64,000 nt of DNA from Gari tellinella (lineage: Eukaryota > Mollusca > Bivalvia > Cardiida > Psammobiidae), in the NCBI GenBank assembly GCA_922989275.2, contig OV277866.1, positions 53,683,246 to 53,747,245 on the forward strand. The letters run 5' to 3'. The position numbers were made by a program, and so were the translations under genes. Below are positions 24,701-39,700 of the stretch, piece after piece. Position 1 is the first letter of the stretch; every line of letters starts with the position of its first letter. The notes beneath the pieces are model-generated. The model had not been told where the DNA came from. It worked only from the letters and a program-made list of their open reading frames with translations, and made no database searches.

Positions 24701-27700
24701 TCTACATGGACTGTTCAGACAAACAGACATACAATATGGTTCCAGTTTACCCCCCAAAACAACATTTTGGGTTAAAACTAAGTTACTTACAAGAATGATC
24801 CAGAGTTAAATGTCTTGAAAGGAGTGAGGTAGCTTTGGGGGTTAAATGACTTTACTTACAAGAATGACCCAGAGTTAAATACATTGTTAGTTTGGATGGA
24901 AAAGGAGCCATGTAGAGCACAAAGGTTTTTGTGTCATTGTCCAGGTCCTCATATGCAAAGGTATATATAGACGTCCCTAAAGGCTCATTCTCTATGATCT
25001 GTATGGGAGACGTTGGAAAGTTTTGGAAGGTTATGGCATCATCTGACTCTGAAAGAGAAAGAGCAACTTTACTGCCATGGCCTCATCACTTTTGAACAAT
25101 TATCGTTTGCCTTCACTTCTCAAAGGACAAAGTTCACGAAGCCACCGCTTAGACCCTGTAAAATCAATCTTTATTTTCTCTTTATTTGTCAATTTCAGAT
25201 GCTGATACTCAATAGTATACATAAATCTCAACCCGAATTTAATCCACCCAAATTCAGCTTTTGACAGTTTAAAGTTTCTTGTAAATGAACCTGTAGGCCA
25301 TTACAGGCCAAAAAGCAGAATTTTGGTACAATTTATGGTAAAATCCAAGAAATCAACAATAAAGGCACAAATGCGACACAATAATTATATTATTTGAAGT
25401 AACATATCTGAATTTTGAAGTGTCAGATGTGAGCACTGTTGTTCTCGGTGGGAAGGTTCTAACTGACTCGTTACAGCCATTTTCTCAACGAAAGTGCCAC
25501 AGGACACTTCCACTTACTCCTCCACAAAAGAGCCACAAATAACATTCACTGAAGTTGTTGAATACCAATTGAAGCTTAAAGCATGGAAAAAGTAAAGCAG
25601 AAAGCTCCTTTAGGAGTTTTCTGCTTTACTTTCATCTTGATTTAAGTTGAAGCCTTCCATATAAATACAATTGGACAAAGCTGCTTTATAAATATGACTA
25701 TTGAAAATAGGAAAGGGTTGATTGGTATAAGTGATTGCACGGAACTAGCTAACCACCCTATCCCCACCACTTCTAGTTCCACCTATGAGATTGGTCAGGA
25801 TAAGAGGGAATAAACAGACGAAATCTAACATTTTCTTCATCGTGTCAGCATCAAATCCTATGGTGTAAATACTCTTTAGAATCGTCTCGAAGAGACGATT
25901 CTAATGAGTACTTACACCATAGGGTTTAACACAGAGATAAAGATTTTGGTTGATGAAAGTATCACCTTATATGGAGCACTGGTTGGTGACTCACTATAGG
26001 GGTTGTACTGTAGCTATATATGTTGAGGGCCTCAGAAAATAGTGATTTCGATCAAAATAGCTCTCTCGTTGAATAAGGTCTTTATTATTATTATTATTAA
26101 CATAATTATTATTTTTATATTATTATTTATCATTATTATTATTATTATTATTATAACCTATAAGGGAGACGACAGCAGTGTCCTTTTATTATTATTATTA
26201 TTATATCCTATTAGCGAGACGACGGCAGTGCCTGTGTCTGTATTGGTATCATCGTCTGTAGCTGCTATAACTAGTTATAAGATTATTATTGTTATTATCA
26301 TCATTATTATTATTATTATTATTTATTATTATTACCTTTTAGCGAGACATTATTATTATTATTATTATTTATTATTATTTATTATTACCTATTAGCGAGA
26401 CAACATTATTATTATTATTACCTTTTAGCGAGACAACATTATTATTATTAATATTACCTATTAGCGAGACAACATTATTATTATTATTATTATTTATTAG
26501 CGAGACAACGAAAGTGCCCGTGTCTGTGTTGGTATCCTCGTCTGTAGCCACTATAACTAGTTCATACTGGCCGTCAGTTATTGTTATTGTTTTTATTATC
26601 ATCATCATTATTATTTCTATTATTTTTATTACCTATTAACGATACGACGGCAGTGCCCGTGTCAGTGTTTGTATCCTCGTCTGTAGCCACTATAACTACT
26701 TCATACTGGTCATCGGGGTCAGTTATAAGATGTGATTTCACCTGTATGTCCCCATCTGGTACAAAGAAAACACAGGCAGTAAAACCTCTCTATTAAGAAC
26801 ACTAAATTGTGTTAATTTATAGGTGTTAACATTGCGACACTTAAAGCAAGGTGACAGTCAAGCAGAAAGTCCTTTATGAACTTATTTTCACCTTGCTTTA
26901 CGCTGTCACCTATCAATCATAGTTTTCCAATGAAAACCTAGTACAAGTATACGAACATCAATTAAATGTTGGTGTGTCCTATAAAATAAGGCATAAACAG
27001 CAAGTACATGTAAATGAATCAGCTTCCCAAAAGCGATACAACTGTACATTCTGTTACAATATTATAACATTTGTGTAAAGTAACAGCAAACAAATGTGTT
27101 GCACATATGGATACTGCTTTTTTACTTAATATCCAGTTGCACAGAAATTGTGATTTTTAAAGTTTACATACATTCCATGTTTATTTTATAAACAAAAAGG
27201 GCCGATGCTGACCAGAGATATAAGAAATGGGATAACGAGTCATCACATTGCTTTTAGTGGATATAAATCCGTAAACAACACAACAACCAGGTTCCAATGG
27301 TATAAAGCATTTGAGTTGAGGCTGGGATCGTTCTCGGTCATTTGATTGATCAGAATTGAGCTTATCCTTTATTACGACTGAAGTTAAACTTATGTTGATG
27401 TGATACCATTTTGCGTTTGGTTTTATTCAAATAATGAAATATACGCATTATTATTTAATCAAACTATGAACGTTTTGCAAGTGCATTTTGAACCTTAATA
27501 CGCATTTATTTCACTTTGTAGTTAATAAGTTTATTCTTTCGTTTCAATCCTTTTCCTAAGTATTGTATAATAACGTTGGCATGTATAAATGTAATCATAT
27601 GTACTTCTGGAAATAAATATGTTTAAACTAATAGAGATGTTTGTTAGTGCAATTTAGGGAATACATACTTTTCATGACTGTGAAAGGACATGCCGTTGTA

Positions 27701-30700
27701 GAACCAGTTTGTACTCCTGTACATGTGTGTAAACTAAACTCCACCACCTCGCCCTCGGTATCAGTGGCATTGACGGAATACACGGTGTCTCCTATCACAG
27801 ACGTCTTGGCATTCACAGACACCCCAACTACAAGTGAGAGACACATACAGCTGAGAGCAAGACTGCGTTCAATATAAATGCCCCCGGTGGCATCCTTGAC
27901 AATATATTTTGAATCTTTTCTAAGTCCAAATTAGGTCAAGGTCAAGGTCAAACTGAGCTTGGGTATTACTGGTGGGTTGGTCTAAGGCAATAACTGTATA
28001 GTTATAGAAGTATTGGAGTAAGTAGTGTTGATGCTAGACGAAACGGTAAAATCTAGTTAACCAAGAAATAGCCTTTTCAAAATAAGTCCAAATTAGGTCA
28101 AGGTCAAAATCAAGGTTGTGTGATATTGGTGGATAGGGAATGGTCCAAGGCAACAACTGTATAAGTATCCAAGCATTGGAGTAAGCGGTGTTGATGCTAG
28201 ATAAAACGGTGAAATATAGTTAACCAAGAAATAGCCCATTCAAAATATTCTAAGTCCAAATTAGGTCAAGGTCAAGGTCAAAATCAATGTTAGGTATTAT
28301 TGGTGGCTAGGGAATGACCCAAGGCAACGACTGTATAAGTATCCAAGCATTTGAATAAGCGGTGTTGATGCTAGACGAAACGGTAAAATCTACTTAACCT
28401 GGTCACGGACGGACGGACAGGACGATTACTATATGCTCCCGCTTCTGTCGATGCCGGGGGCATAAAAACGCCAATCCCATTTGGAAAAGATGAAATCCAT
28501 TGCAGTCGTGAGGAAAAGTTACTCGGTGTCACCTTTGATATAGTTTTATCTTTTGATAGCCATATCAACAACGTTCTTAAAAAGTGTAACTCCTTATTAT
28601 ACCTCCTCTCCAGAATCAAAGTGTTTCGAACTATACCATTGAGAAAAATGTTTTTTAACTCTTACATCTTACCTCATCTCGACTATTGTTGTGTTATTTG
28701 GGGAAACTGTTCAATATCGCAAGAACAGAAAATCATTCGTTTTCAAAAATGTACAGCAAGGCTTATTCTTAATAAAGATAAAACTGCCCATTCAGCTGAT
28801 CTCTTCAAAGAGCTTAATTGGATGACTTTTCCAGACAGAGTTCAATTTCACAAAGCTACTCTAATGTTCAAAGTATTCAAAGGTTTGGCACCTGCATATT
28901 TATATGATTTGTTCACACTAAAGTCAAATGTGCATGATAGAAATTTAAGGACTTCATCAAAATCGCAGTTATATTCTCCCAGACCAAAGTCTGAATTTGT
29001 CAGGAGGTCGTTTGCCTATTCTGGAGCTATTATTTGGAATAATTTGCCTTTGAACATAAGAAATGCTCGATCACTTGCCTCATTTCAGACTTCATACCTT
29101 AAATGGGTTAAATTAGGCACATAGTGTAGTCACTTAAAATGCTTAAATGTAGTTTAGTGATGAACATTTGCTACTCAGGGGTTCAAGTTTCATTTTCCAC
29201 TATAATTTTAGATTTATAAAAAAGTTAAATCACTGTTTAGGAAATTAATTACAATGCACCAAGTTGTCTACATCCCGCATATTGTAGTTTGCAGCTGACG
29301 TAAGCTGTACGTTTCGTTTAATATGACTTTATATCACTTTTCCTTAGACCTGTACCAGTCTAACAATCGCACTATTGACACATTACCACATAGAAGCGCA
29401 TTTTAGCACATTCAATTTATGCAGTCATAACAATTTACAAAAGTTGATTAAAAATAATTGCTAGATCTATTATCTTAGCAAATGGTAACGTAATAATGGC
29501 TGAAAGTAGAGCTTAATGCATCTTAAGGCGCATTCTGCTTTACGTTCAGCCTGCTTTAACTGACCACCAGTCTTTAAAACTTGAATTATGCCATGTGTGT
29601 TAATGTTTAATATTGCGATGGTTTCTTGTTGGCTTTGTTTTTGGCTATTGAGCCCCTGGCCGTTTGTTACACTATTAACCTTTAGCCCGCTAATTATGTC
29701 GCTAGTAGTTTTTGCTGAACATGTAGACCCAGATGAGATATCTCCATAAGGAACTCTCTGATCAGAGTATACATTGTTTGCTAGGAAAAGAAATGATTCT
29801 GAAATAGATAAGATTCCACGTTTTCTAATACATTCTACTTTTGAGTAAATAATTTGATTAATATTCCTAAAAGAACGGGCTTTTTTGAAAATGCGATGAG
29901 CTAAGAGTTGATGGCTGACCAGGGTCTTCTATGTGTTATGGAAGCTACAATAGACATATAGATACTTGTTCATTACCATACCTGCATGTTGTTTTAACCC
30001 TTTACTCCATAGATATGTATCATAATTAATGTTTTCTGTTCTCTAGTAGATGGTATCTTGAAGCGGGCTTAAAGTAAAACAGAACGCACATTTGGGTTCA
30101 CTATGTTTTACTTTCAACCTGGTTTAAGTGGTCACCTCTCTTCAATACTAAAAATATACCATTGATTAAAGGGTTTAAAATATCTGTGGTATCTCTTTTT
30201 GATATATAATTTCACTGGTCTAGATATTTCCTACTTGTTAAAACGTCGTTTTATTTGCGCTTTATACTGCCTATATCTATTGAATATGCATGTGTAAATA
30301 CCAAATCTTGAACAGTATGACACTAATGCATTATTATTTTCAGTTTGATCTTTAAAATTCTCTAAGTAAACAGAGTAGTCCCTGTGTAGAGCTCCTACAG
30401 GTTCTGTCTTTTCTGGATCCACTCTGTTTGCAAAGGTTTAGAAATACTGATTTTGTTCCCTTCTCACATAATGCGTGTTGTATATATGTTAATTTTGTTT
30501 GTGGACCATATTGAAAATTGGTTTGTTTGTTTGTTACCAAATATGTAATCCACATGAAATAAAGTCGTTATTATTATTATTATTATTATTATAAAACGTT
30601 ATTCTTTCCCGTTTAAACGCAAACGAAACGCAAACGCAAAACACTAAAACGTAGAAAAGTACAATATTTGGACAATTCTGACAATTCATGTTTATCTTGG

Positions 30701-33700
30701 TGGCAAACAGTTTGGAGCCTGATCAGACGCCGGGTTTCCCGGCATCTGATCTGGCTCTTAACTGTTTGAAATGGAGAAAATAGTATTAGCGTAAACGCGT
30801 TTACTGTACAACTATAGCTCTACATTAACGAATTTATGCCACGATCCTATATATGGGACATAGGCAAACAGTGTAGACTCTGATCAGACGCCGCATTATG
30901 CGGCGTCTGATCAGATTCTACGCTGTTTGCTGATAGGAATTTAAATATAAAATAAAATGAAAATGAAAATTTTGACCAGGCATCCCTTTGATAAAAAATG
31001 AACTAATCCAATATGGTATATTTTTAGTATTGAAGAAAGGTGACAAGGTTGAAAGTAAAACATAGTGAACCCAAATGTGCGTCGTTTTACTTTAAGCCCG
31101 CTTCAAGATACCATCTACTAGAGAACAGAAAACATTAATTATGATACATATCTATGGAGTAAAGGGTTAAAACAACATGCAGGTATGGTAATGAACAAGT
31201 ATCTATATGTCTATTGTACGGGTTATCCCATACATAACTGAAGGTAATGAGGGTAGTTAAATATTCTGAGACACAGATCCCTAGATATGGTAATCATGTG
31301 TATAATAAACAGTTGTTAACAAATTACAAATAAGGACAGCTTTGGCAAAAAACAAAACCGTATTAAACATTAAATAATTGATAATTTAAAGGAATACTCT
31401 TGAAAAGACGAGTCCAAAGAGATGTCACAAGACAGGATAAGACGGAGAAAAAATATGCATTTTAAAGTTTTAAATTTCGACCGTTTTAATCTTACGGCGT
31501 TTCGGAAGACGGGTCCCAGAGTTTTAAAAGTTATAAGCTGTTGTCACCATCTTACCATCTAAATTATCAATTCTAGGAGCATTATTCTGTGTCACATAGA
31601 CGGTGTAATCATTGGACACTGTCTCTGTCCCTGTAGCTGTATTGGCCACACAAATCACCGTCAATGTGTAGGTAGAAGCACTGACCTTGGAGCGTTCTAT
31701 CTGGTATAGGCCATATGCTGCAAAACAAACGCAGTAGATACAGCTTATTTTGATTTTAGCAATAACTCAATAGAACACCCTCGTGCAGTATCTAAAACAT
31801 ACAGTGGCCTTCTGCACGATTACCATATGAGCATTTAGATACATCCCAAACTCTACGTATGCCCCCCCCCCCCCCCCACTTCTAAATAATTCAGTGGAGA
31901 AAATGTTTTTCTTTCCCAATAAACGCGTTTACGCTAAAACGTGTATTTCAATTACAAACAGTTTGGAGCCAGATCAGACGCCGGGTAACCCGGCGTCTGA
32001 TCAGGCTCCATGCTGTTTGTCACTCAGACTAACATGATTAGTTAGAATTGTCAAAATGTCATCATTTTCTAAATTTAAGTGTGTTGCGATTGCGTTTCGA
32101 TTGCGTTTCGATTGCGTTTAAATGGGAAAGAATAACGTTTTCTCCACTGTATTATAGACCCATTAACATACATCTCAAACTGTTATAGTGTCTAAATACT
32201 AGTTAGACGATACACCCATAAGATATATCTCAAAATAATGCCCATGCGGTCTAATTACTAGTTATACTAGACACTGACCGTGGTTAGGTGATTTACTCCG
32301 CACTTTTTGGTTTCCGCACTCGAACAATTTTCATCTAATCTTCACCAAAAGTTCTGAAAATATTTGTTTTTATAAAGTGGAGGCCAAGTTCGACATCGGG
32401 CATTATGGAGTTTCTCTAAATGGCGCTCCATGACTGTTTCCGATTTTAACCCTTTCCCCCATAGAAGCGACTTTTAGCGTATTTAATTTATTGCTCCGCT
32501 AAAGAAAATAGTTCCAGTTTATAACCTCATGAACAATTACCATAACATATTTTTATATAGCCTAGCAGATGGTAGTTTAAAGCAGGTTGAAAGTAAAGCA
32601 GAATGTGCATTAAGGTTTCAGCCAAACCCCACCAGGTTCTTGGTCTCATGGCTCTTGGTTTCTCAAATATTCTTGATTTTCTTTTACTTCTTGCACACTA
32701 TATGCAAAACCGAGATTGCCTTGATACCGGATAAATAGGTGTCCCTTCAGTATTAAAATGTCTGACACTCTAGATTGATGGGTGGATTGATTGATTGGTT
32801 GATTGATTGATTGATGAATGGATGGATGGATTGGACGGACGGACGAACAGATGGATTGATGGATGGGTTGATTGGCTACATGATAGTGTAATTTTAATTG
32901 TGACTTAATAATGTGCATATCATAACAGACGGGTCAGTCTGGAGACACAGGACAGCTTATTCGGCGTCAGACCCCCCCCCACACACACACACACACATAC
33001 ACACACACTCCCACCCCCACCCCACCCAACCCCGTCGACGAAAAGAAATTCAGTCGTTGGATGAGTGAGTGCGTAATATCATATACTCTTGTGAGAGAAT
33101 AGTGACGGCGTGGAATGTAAAAGTCGCAGACTTGTAATGACCAATCTTATTGCGCCAAACCATGAGGCCAATGTATATATTTTACAGGATTGATTGAAAA
33201 ATAATTGAAATTCAATTAACAATTACCCACTTTTTAGAAAAGTAATGATTAAATTACAATTAAAGTAATTGAAATAATAGTTCAATTAACAAATTTTCCA
33301 ATTAAATCACTTTTCATAATTAATTATCAATTAATTAAACTATCAATTTCAATTACCACATGTCTGGTATCCATGTGGTAACAAGATATATATCTTTCAA
33401 AAAGATATTCCGTCAAAAGTTAAAGTTTATTTTGAAGCAAAGAGTATTCATTATACATGGAATTATACACAAGTTGGCCCGCCTATTTTGTTCCATTTTA
33501 TAAACAGAATTTCCCATATGCTTTATTTAGAAATTATCCACGCTAGATTTAGAAATGACCAAGTAACATCAATAATTTAGACTGTTTGTCATTTTCGACT
33601 GCACCGCACGTTTAAACTCCAAGATACATATGCCAAAAACAACATAACTCCTGCCTGTCTATGCCATTTCGCCCTATTGACCAATGAGAGTGTTGCGGTG

Positions 33701-36700
33701 CAAGCAAGCGGTCATTGGCCATTAGTTCTGATCATTACAGGTTGGTTAAATCGTTTCAACCTGGAGGTCAAAAGAGACAACATTCCCGTCTTCGACGGGA
33801 ACAAATAGACTCGTCCCGGGAGTCACAGATTTACAAACAGTTACAAAACATTATACAAGTATGTATAGTCTGATCTGGATTCAAGCTGTTTGTAAATGTA
33901 AGCCAAAATCCCTCCCTACAACGCCCCCTCCGTACAACGCACATATATTTGGTCTCCCATTGGCTGTTGTTGTAGAGAGGGAGCGCTGTAGTTAATCACA
34001 CTTACACGTAGTACTTAAAGCTTTCAACATAAAGGGTAGGTTAGTTGCCCAGGTAGAGTAGCAGTACCACTGGTCACTATACTCTGTCACTGTGAGGGTA
34101 TGGAGCAAGGTCTGGCTGATTGATATCTCTTGAACAGTGAGATCAGCAGGCACGTTGTCAACCACAAGAGTCTGCAATCAACACGAAGATAGGTAATCAG
34201 AGCTTCAGATAAGAGGGGTATTTCAAAAACTAAAATCTTCATTTCTATTAAACCCTATGGTGTCACTACTCATTGGAATCGTATCTTTGAGACGATTCTA
34301 ATGAGTAGTAACACCTTAGGATTTGGTGCTAAACTGAGTGAGAAAATGTTGGCTTTGTTCAGTTTACCCCCTCTTATCTGGAGGCCTAGGCAATACAGTA
34401 AAACCTCTATATAACGACCACAAACGTGTGTTAATTAATAGGTGTGTACGACAAGTGACTGCTTCAAGCAAGATGGCACATCATTGATTTAAGCTATCAC
34501 ATGTTTAATACAACATTTTGCCTTCGTTTTAATGGTCTTAATAGAGAGGTGTTACTGAATCTTATTATTTCATGTTTTAGCCAAACTAAATGCATACATT
34601 ATGTAATAAAATATAGAAAATGACAGGTAATTGAAAATATTGAAGATGTATCCAAAAATTGTGGGGCACATAGTTTAGAGCCACGATTTCCAGTAACTCA
34701 TCATATGATCTAAATTTGTAGATATCTACTCCAAACTGTTGCATGGAAACCAGGGCTCCAGATAAGAGGGAGTAAACTGAACAATATTTTCTCGCTCATT
34801 GTAGCACCAAATCCTATGTTGTTACTACTCATAAGAATCGTCTCTTCGAGACGATTCTAATGAGTAGTGACACTATATGGTTTAAACCAGAAATAAAGAT
34901 TTCAGTTTTTAAAATACTCCGCTTATCTGGAGCTCTGGATACTATAACATGATGATCAATTGAACTTATCACTAAACGTGATCAATACCACCATTAGCGC
35001 CTTGTCACAAGAGACAAATGTGTTACAATAACCCCATATGAACTAGAAAGGTGTTCCTCCGGACATGTCACTTGTGTCGCCTGATTTTGCTATTGTTTCC
35101 GCTAGTTGTTCATGTTTGACAAGGAAACAGGGGCCCATTTCATAAAACTTTGTATGACAAATGTTGTCGTAAGTCAGATTATAAAAGTCTCAATTATTAT
35201 TTCTTTCTCAATCTAATCCTGTCTTGTGACATCTTTTTGGAATCGACGATTTCAAAGAGATGTCACAAGACATGATTAGATTGAAAAATCAGAAATTAAA
35301 TGTATCTTAAAGTTTTATGAAACGGGCCCTAGAAATATTGGAATGATTTAAACAAAACTTCCGTAATACTAGCGTGTGTTGAGAATATAAGTTACAATGT
35401 ATAGAGTAACGTTTTTTTCTTGACCGTTTTTCTGCTGTTAACGTTTATTGGCACATTTTGAAAGCACAGTTATCCCAGATTAGGGCTTATTATGTATTCT
35501 TACAGACGGGTTGACACGAGTCTACACCCTTACCTATGTGCATTATTTTTATGATATTTGGGAATATGCCCTAAACGGCGTAAAAAATTGATTTTGGGAA
35601 AGAATTAAATTTTTATTTGGTCGTAAAAAGCTCACTCTGGGGAAAAAATGTAACGTAAACATGCTCAATTTCGGGCCTTGTTTTAATTAAGGACCAACCC
35701 ACCCCCACCCCCTCCCCCAAAAAACCCCCAACAAACAAACAACAACAACAACAACAAAAACCGCTGAAATATTCAGGGGGTGTATGAGGTTAGTGAAATC
35801 AGAGCTCCAGGTATGAGGAGTATTTCAAAAACTTAAATTTTTCTGCATAAAATTCAAATGAGTAGTAACACCGTATGATTTGGTCATTGGAATGAGGGAG
35901 AAACGTTTGGTTTTAAGTTTACTCCCTCTTGTCTTGGCAAATGAGAAAATTTCAGATAACGATTATCTGACAGGCCTTGTGTCTATACTCACTCCTTGGC
36001 TCACGGTCAGCGACTGAGTGGTAGTTGCTACATTGTAACACTGGTCATACACTACAAACGTGAGGGAATCTGTCCGTGGCCGATTGCTGGTACTAACAGT
36101 TATACTGCCTGTAATAGAGATATACTGCTCAAACACTACAAACGTGAGGGAATCTGTCCGTGGCCGATTGCTGGTACTAACATTTATACTGCCTGTAATA
36201 GAGATACACTGGTCGTACACTACAAACGTGAGGGAATCTGTCCGTGGCCGATTGCTGGTACTAACAGTTATACTGCCTGTAATAGAGATGCACTGGTCAT
36301 ACACTACAAACGTGAGGGAATCTGTCCGTGGCCGATTGCTGGTACTAACAGTTATACTGCCTGTAATAGAGATACACTGGTCATACACTACAAACGTGAG
36401 GGAATCTGTCCGTTGCCAATTGCTGGTACTAACAGTTAAACTGCCTGTAATAGAGATATACTGCTCATACACTACAAACGTGAGGGAATCTGTCCGTGGC
36501 CGATTGCTGGTACTAACAGTTATACTGCCTGTAATAGAGATACACTGGTCATACACTACAAACGTGAGGGAATCTGTCCGTGGCCGATTGCTGGTACTAA
36601 CATTTATACTGCCTGTAATAGAGATACACTGGTCATACACTACAAACGTGAGGGAATCTGTCCGTGGCCGATTGCTGGTACTAACAGTTATACTGCCTGT

Positions 36701-39700
36701 AATAGAGAAACACTGGTCATACACAACAAACGTGAGGGAATCTGTCCGTGGCCGATTGCTGGTACTAACAGTTATACTGCCTGTAATAGAGATACACTGG
36801 TCATATACTACAAACGTGAGGGAATCTGTCCGTGGTCGATTGTTGGTACTAACAGTTATACTGCCTGTAATAGAGATATACTGGTCATATACTACAAACG
36901 TGAGGGAATCTGTCCGTTGCCAATTGCTGGTACTAACAGTTATACTGCCTGTAATAGAGATACACTGGTCATATACTACAAACGTGAGGGAATCTGTCCG
37001 TGGTCGATTGTTGGTACTAACAGTTATACTGCCTGTAATAGAGATATACTGGTCATACACTACAAACGTGAGGGAATCTGTCCGTTGCCAATTGCTGGTA
37101 CTAACAGTTATACTGCCTGTAATAGAGATATACTGCTCATACACTACAAACGTGAGGAAATCTGTCCGTGGCCGATTGCTGGTACTAACAGTTATACTGC
37201 CTGTAATAGAGATGCACTGGTCATACACTACAAACGTGAGGGAATCTGTCCGTGGCCGATTGCTGGTACTAACAGTATTACTGCCTGTAATAGAGATACA
37301 CGGGTCATACACTACAAACGTGAGGGAATCTGTCCGTGGTCGATTGCTGGTACTAACAGTTATACTGCCTGTAATAGAGATACACTGGTCATATACTACA
37401 AACGTGAGAGAATCTGTCCGTGGGCGATTGCTGGTACTAACAGTTATACTGCCTGTAATAGAGATACACTGGTCGTACACTACAAACGTGAGGGAATCTG
37501 TCCGTGGCCGATTGCTGGTACTAACAGTTATACTGCCTGTAATAGAGATACACTGGTCATATACTACAAACGTGAGAGAATCTGTCCGTGGGCGATTGCT
37601 GGTACTAACAGTTATACTGCCTGTAATAGAGATACACTGGTCGTACACTACAAACGTGAGGGAATCTGTCCGTGGGCGATTGCTGGAACTAACAGTTATA
37701 CTGCCTGTAATAGAGATACACTGGTCATATACTGCAAACGTGAGGGAATCTGTCCGTTGCCAATTGCTGGTACTAACAGTATTACTGCCTGTAATAGAGA
37801 TATACTGCTCATACACTACAAACGTGAGGGAATCTGTCCATGGACGATTGCTGGTACTAACAGTTATACTGCCTGTAATAGAGATATACTGCTCATACAC
37901 TACAAACGTGAGGGAATCTGTCCGTGGCCGATTGCTGGTACTAACAGTTATACTGCCTGTAATAGAGATATACTGCTCATACACTACAAACGTGAGGAAA
38001 TCTGTCCCTGGCATATTGCTGGTACTAACAGTTATACTGCCTGTAATAGAGATGCACTGGTCATACACTACAAACGTGAGGAAATCTGTCCCTGGCATAT
38101 TGTTGGTACTAACAGTTATACTGCCTGTAATAGGTATACACTGGTCATACACTTCAAACGTGAGGGAATCTGTCCGTGGCCGATTGCTGGTACTAACAGT
38201 TATACTGCCTGTAATAGAGATATACTGCTCATACACTACAAACGTGAGGAAATCTGTCCCTGGCATATTGCTGGTACTAACAGTTATACTGCCTGTAATA
38301 GAGATGCACTGGTCATACACTACAAACGTGAGGGAATCTGTCCGTGGCCGATTTCTGGTACTTACAGTTAAACTGCCTGTAATAGAGATATACTGCTCAT
38401 ATACTACAAACGTGAGAGAATCTGTCCGTGGGCGATTGCTGGTACTAACAGTTATACTGCCTGTAATAGAGATACACTGGCCATATACTACAAACGTGAG
38501 GAAATCTGTCCTTGGCCTATTGCTGGTACTAACAGTTATACTGCCTGTAATAGAGATACACTGGTCATACACTACAAACGTGAGGGAATCTGTCCGTGGC
38601 CGATTGCTGGTACTAACAGTTATACTGTCTGTAATAGAGATACACTGGTCATACACTACAAACGTGAGGGAATCTGTCCGTGGCCGATTGCTGGTACTAA
38701 CAGTTATACTGCCTGTAATAGAGATACACTGGCCATATACTACAAACGTGAGGAAATCTGTCCTTGGCCTATTGCTGGTACTAACAGTTATACTGCCTGT
38801 AATAGAGATACACTGGTCATACACTACAAACGTGAGGAGATCTGTCCTTGGCCTATTGCTGGTACTAACAGTTATACTGCCTGTAATAGAGATATACTGC
38901 TCATACACTACAAACGTGAGGGAATCTGTCCGTGGCCGATTGCTGGTACTAACAGTTATACTGCCTGTAATAGAGATATACTGCTCATACACTACAAACG
39001 TGAGGGAATCTGTCCGTGGCCGATTGCTGGTACTAACAGTTATACTGCCTGTAATAGAGATATACTGCTCATACACTACAAACGTGAGGGAATCTGTCCG
39101 TGGCCGATTGTTGGTACTAACAGTTATACTGCCTGTAATAGGGATACACTGGTCATACACTTCAAACGTGAGGGAATCTGTCCGTGGCCGATTGTTGGTA
39201 CTAACAGTTATACTGCCTGTAATAGAGATATACTGCTCATACACTACAAACGGGAGGGAATCTGTCCGTGGCCGATTGCTGGTACTAACAGTTTTACTGC
39301 CTGTAATAGAGATACACGGGTCATACACTACAAACGTGAGGGAATCTGTCCGTGGACGATTGCTGGTACTAACAGTTATACTGCCTGTAATAGAGATACA
39401 CTGGTCATACACTACAAACGTGAGGGAATCTGTCCGTGGCCGGTTGCTGGTACTAACAGTTATACTGCCTGTAATAGAGATACACTGGTCATACACTACA
39501 AACGTGAGGGAATCTGTCCGTGGCCGGTTGCTGGTACTAACAGTTATACTGCCTGTAATAGAGATGCACTGGTCATACACTACAAACGTGAGGGAATCTG
39601 TCCGTGGACGATTGCTGGTACTAACCAGACGGGATTACTGCGCACAGCATGTAACGTCATTAATCTACCGCAATACGACGTGCACCAGACCATTGGAACA

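Noticed and set aside
26042..26395. Ile/Tyr-rich open frame of 117 codons
   Set aside because: Translation of the (ATT)n microsatellite.
36917..38371. Second plus-strand open frame of 484 codons in the same array
   Set aside because: Third reading of the same tandem repeat (YKREGICPWPIAGTNSYTAC type); stops appear as soon as unit variants change. No splice or start context.
35963..39580. A single 1205-codon intronless gene on the minus strand
   Set aside because: The last part matches a spliced exon whose acceptor and donor agree in phase with exons 6 and 8, and the sequence past the donor is intron. The frame's apparent start is arbitrary.
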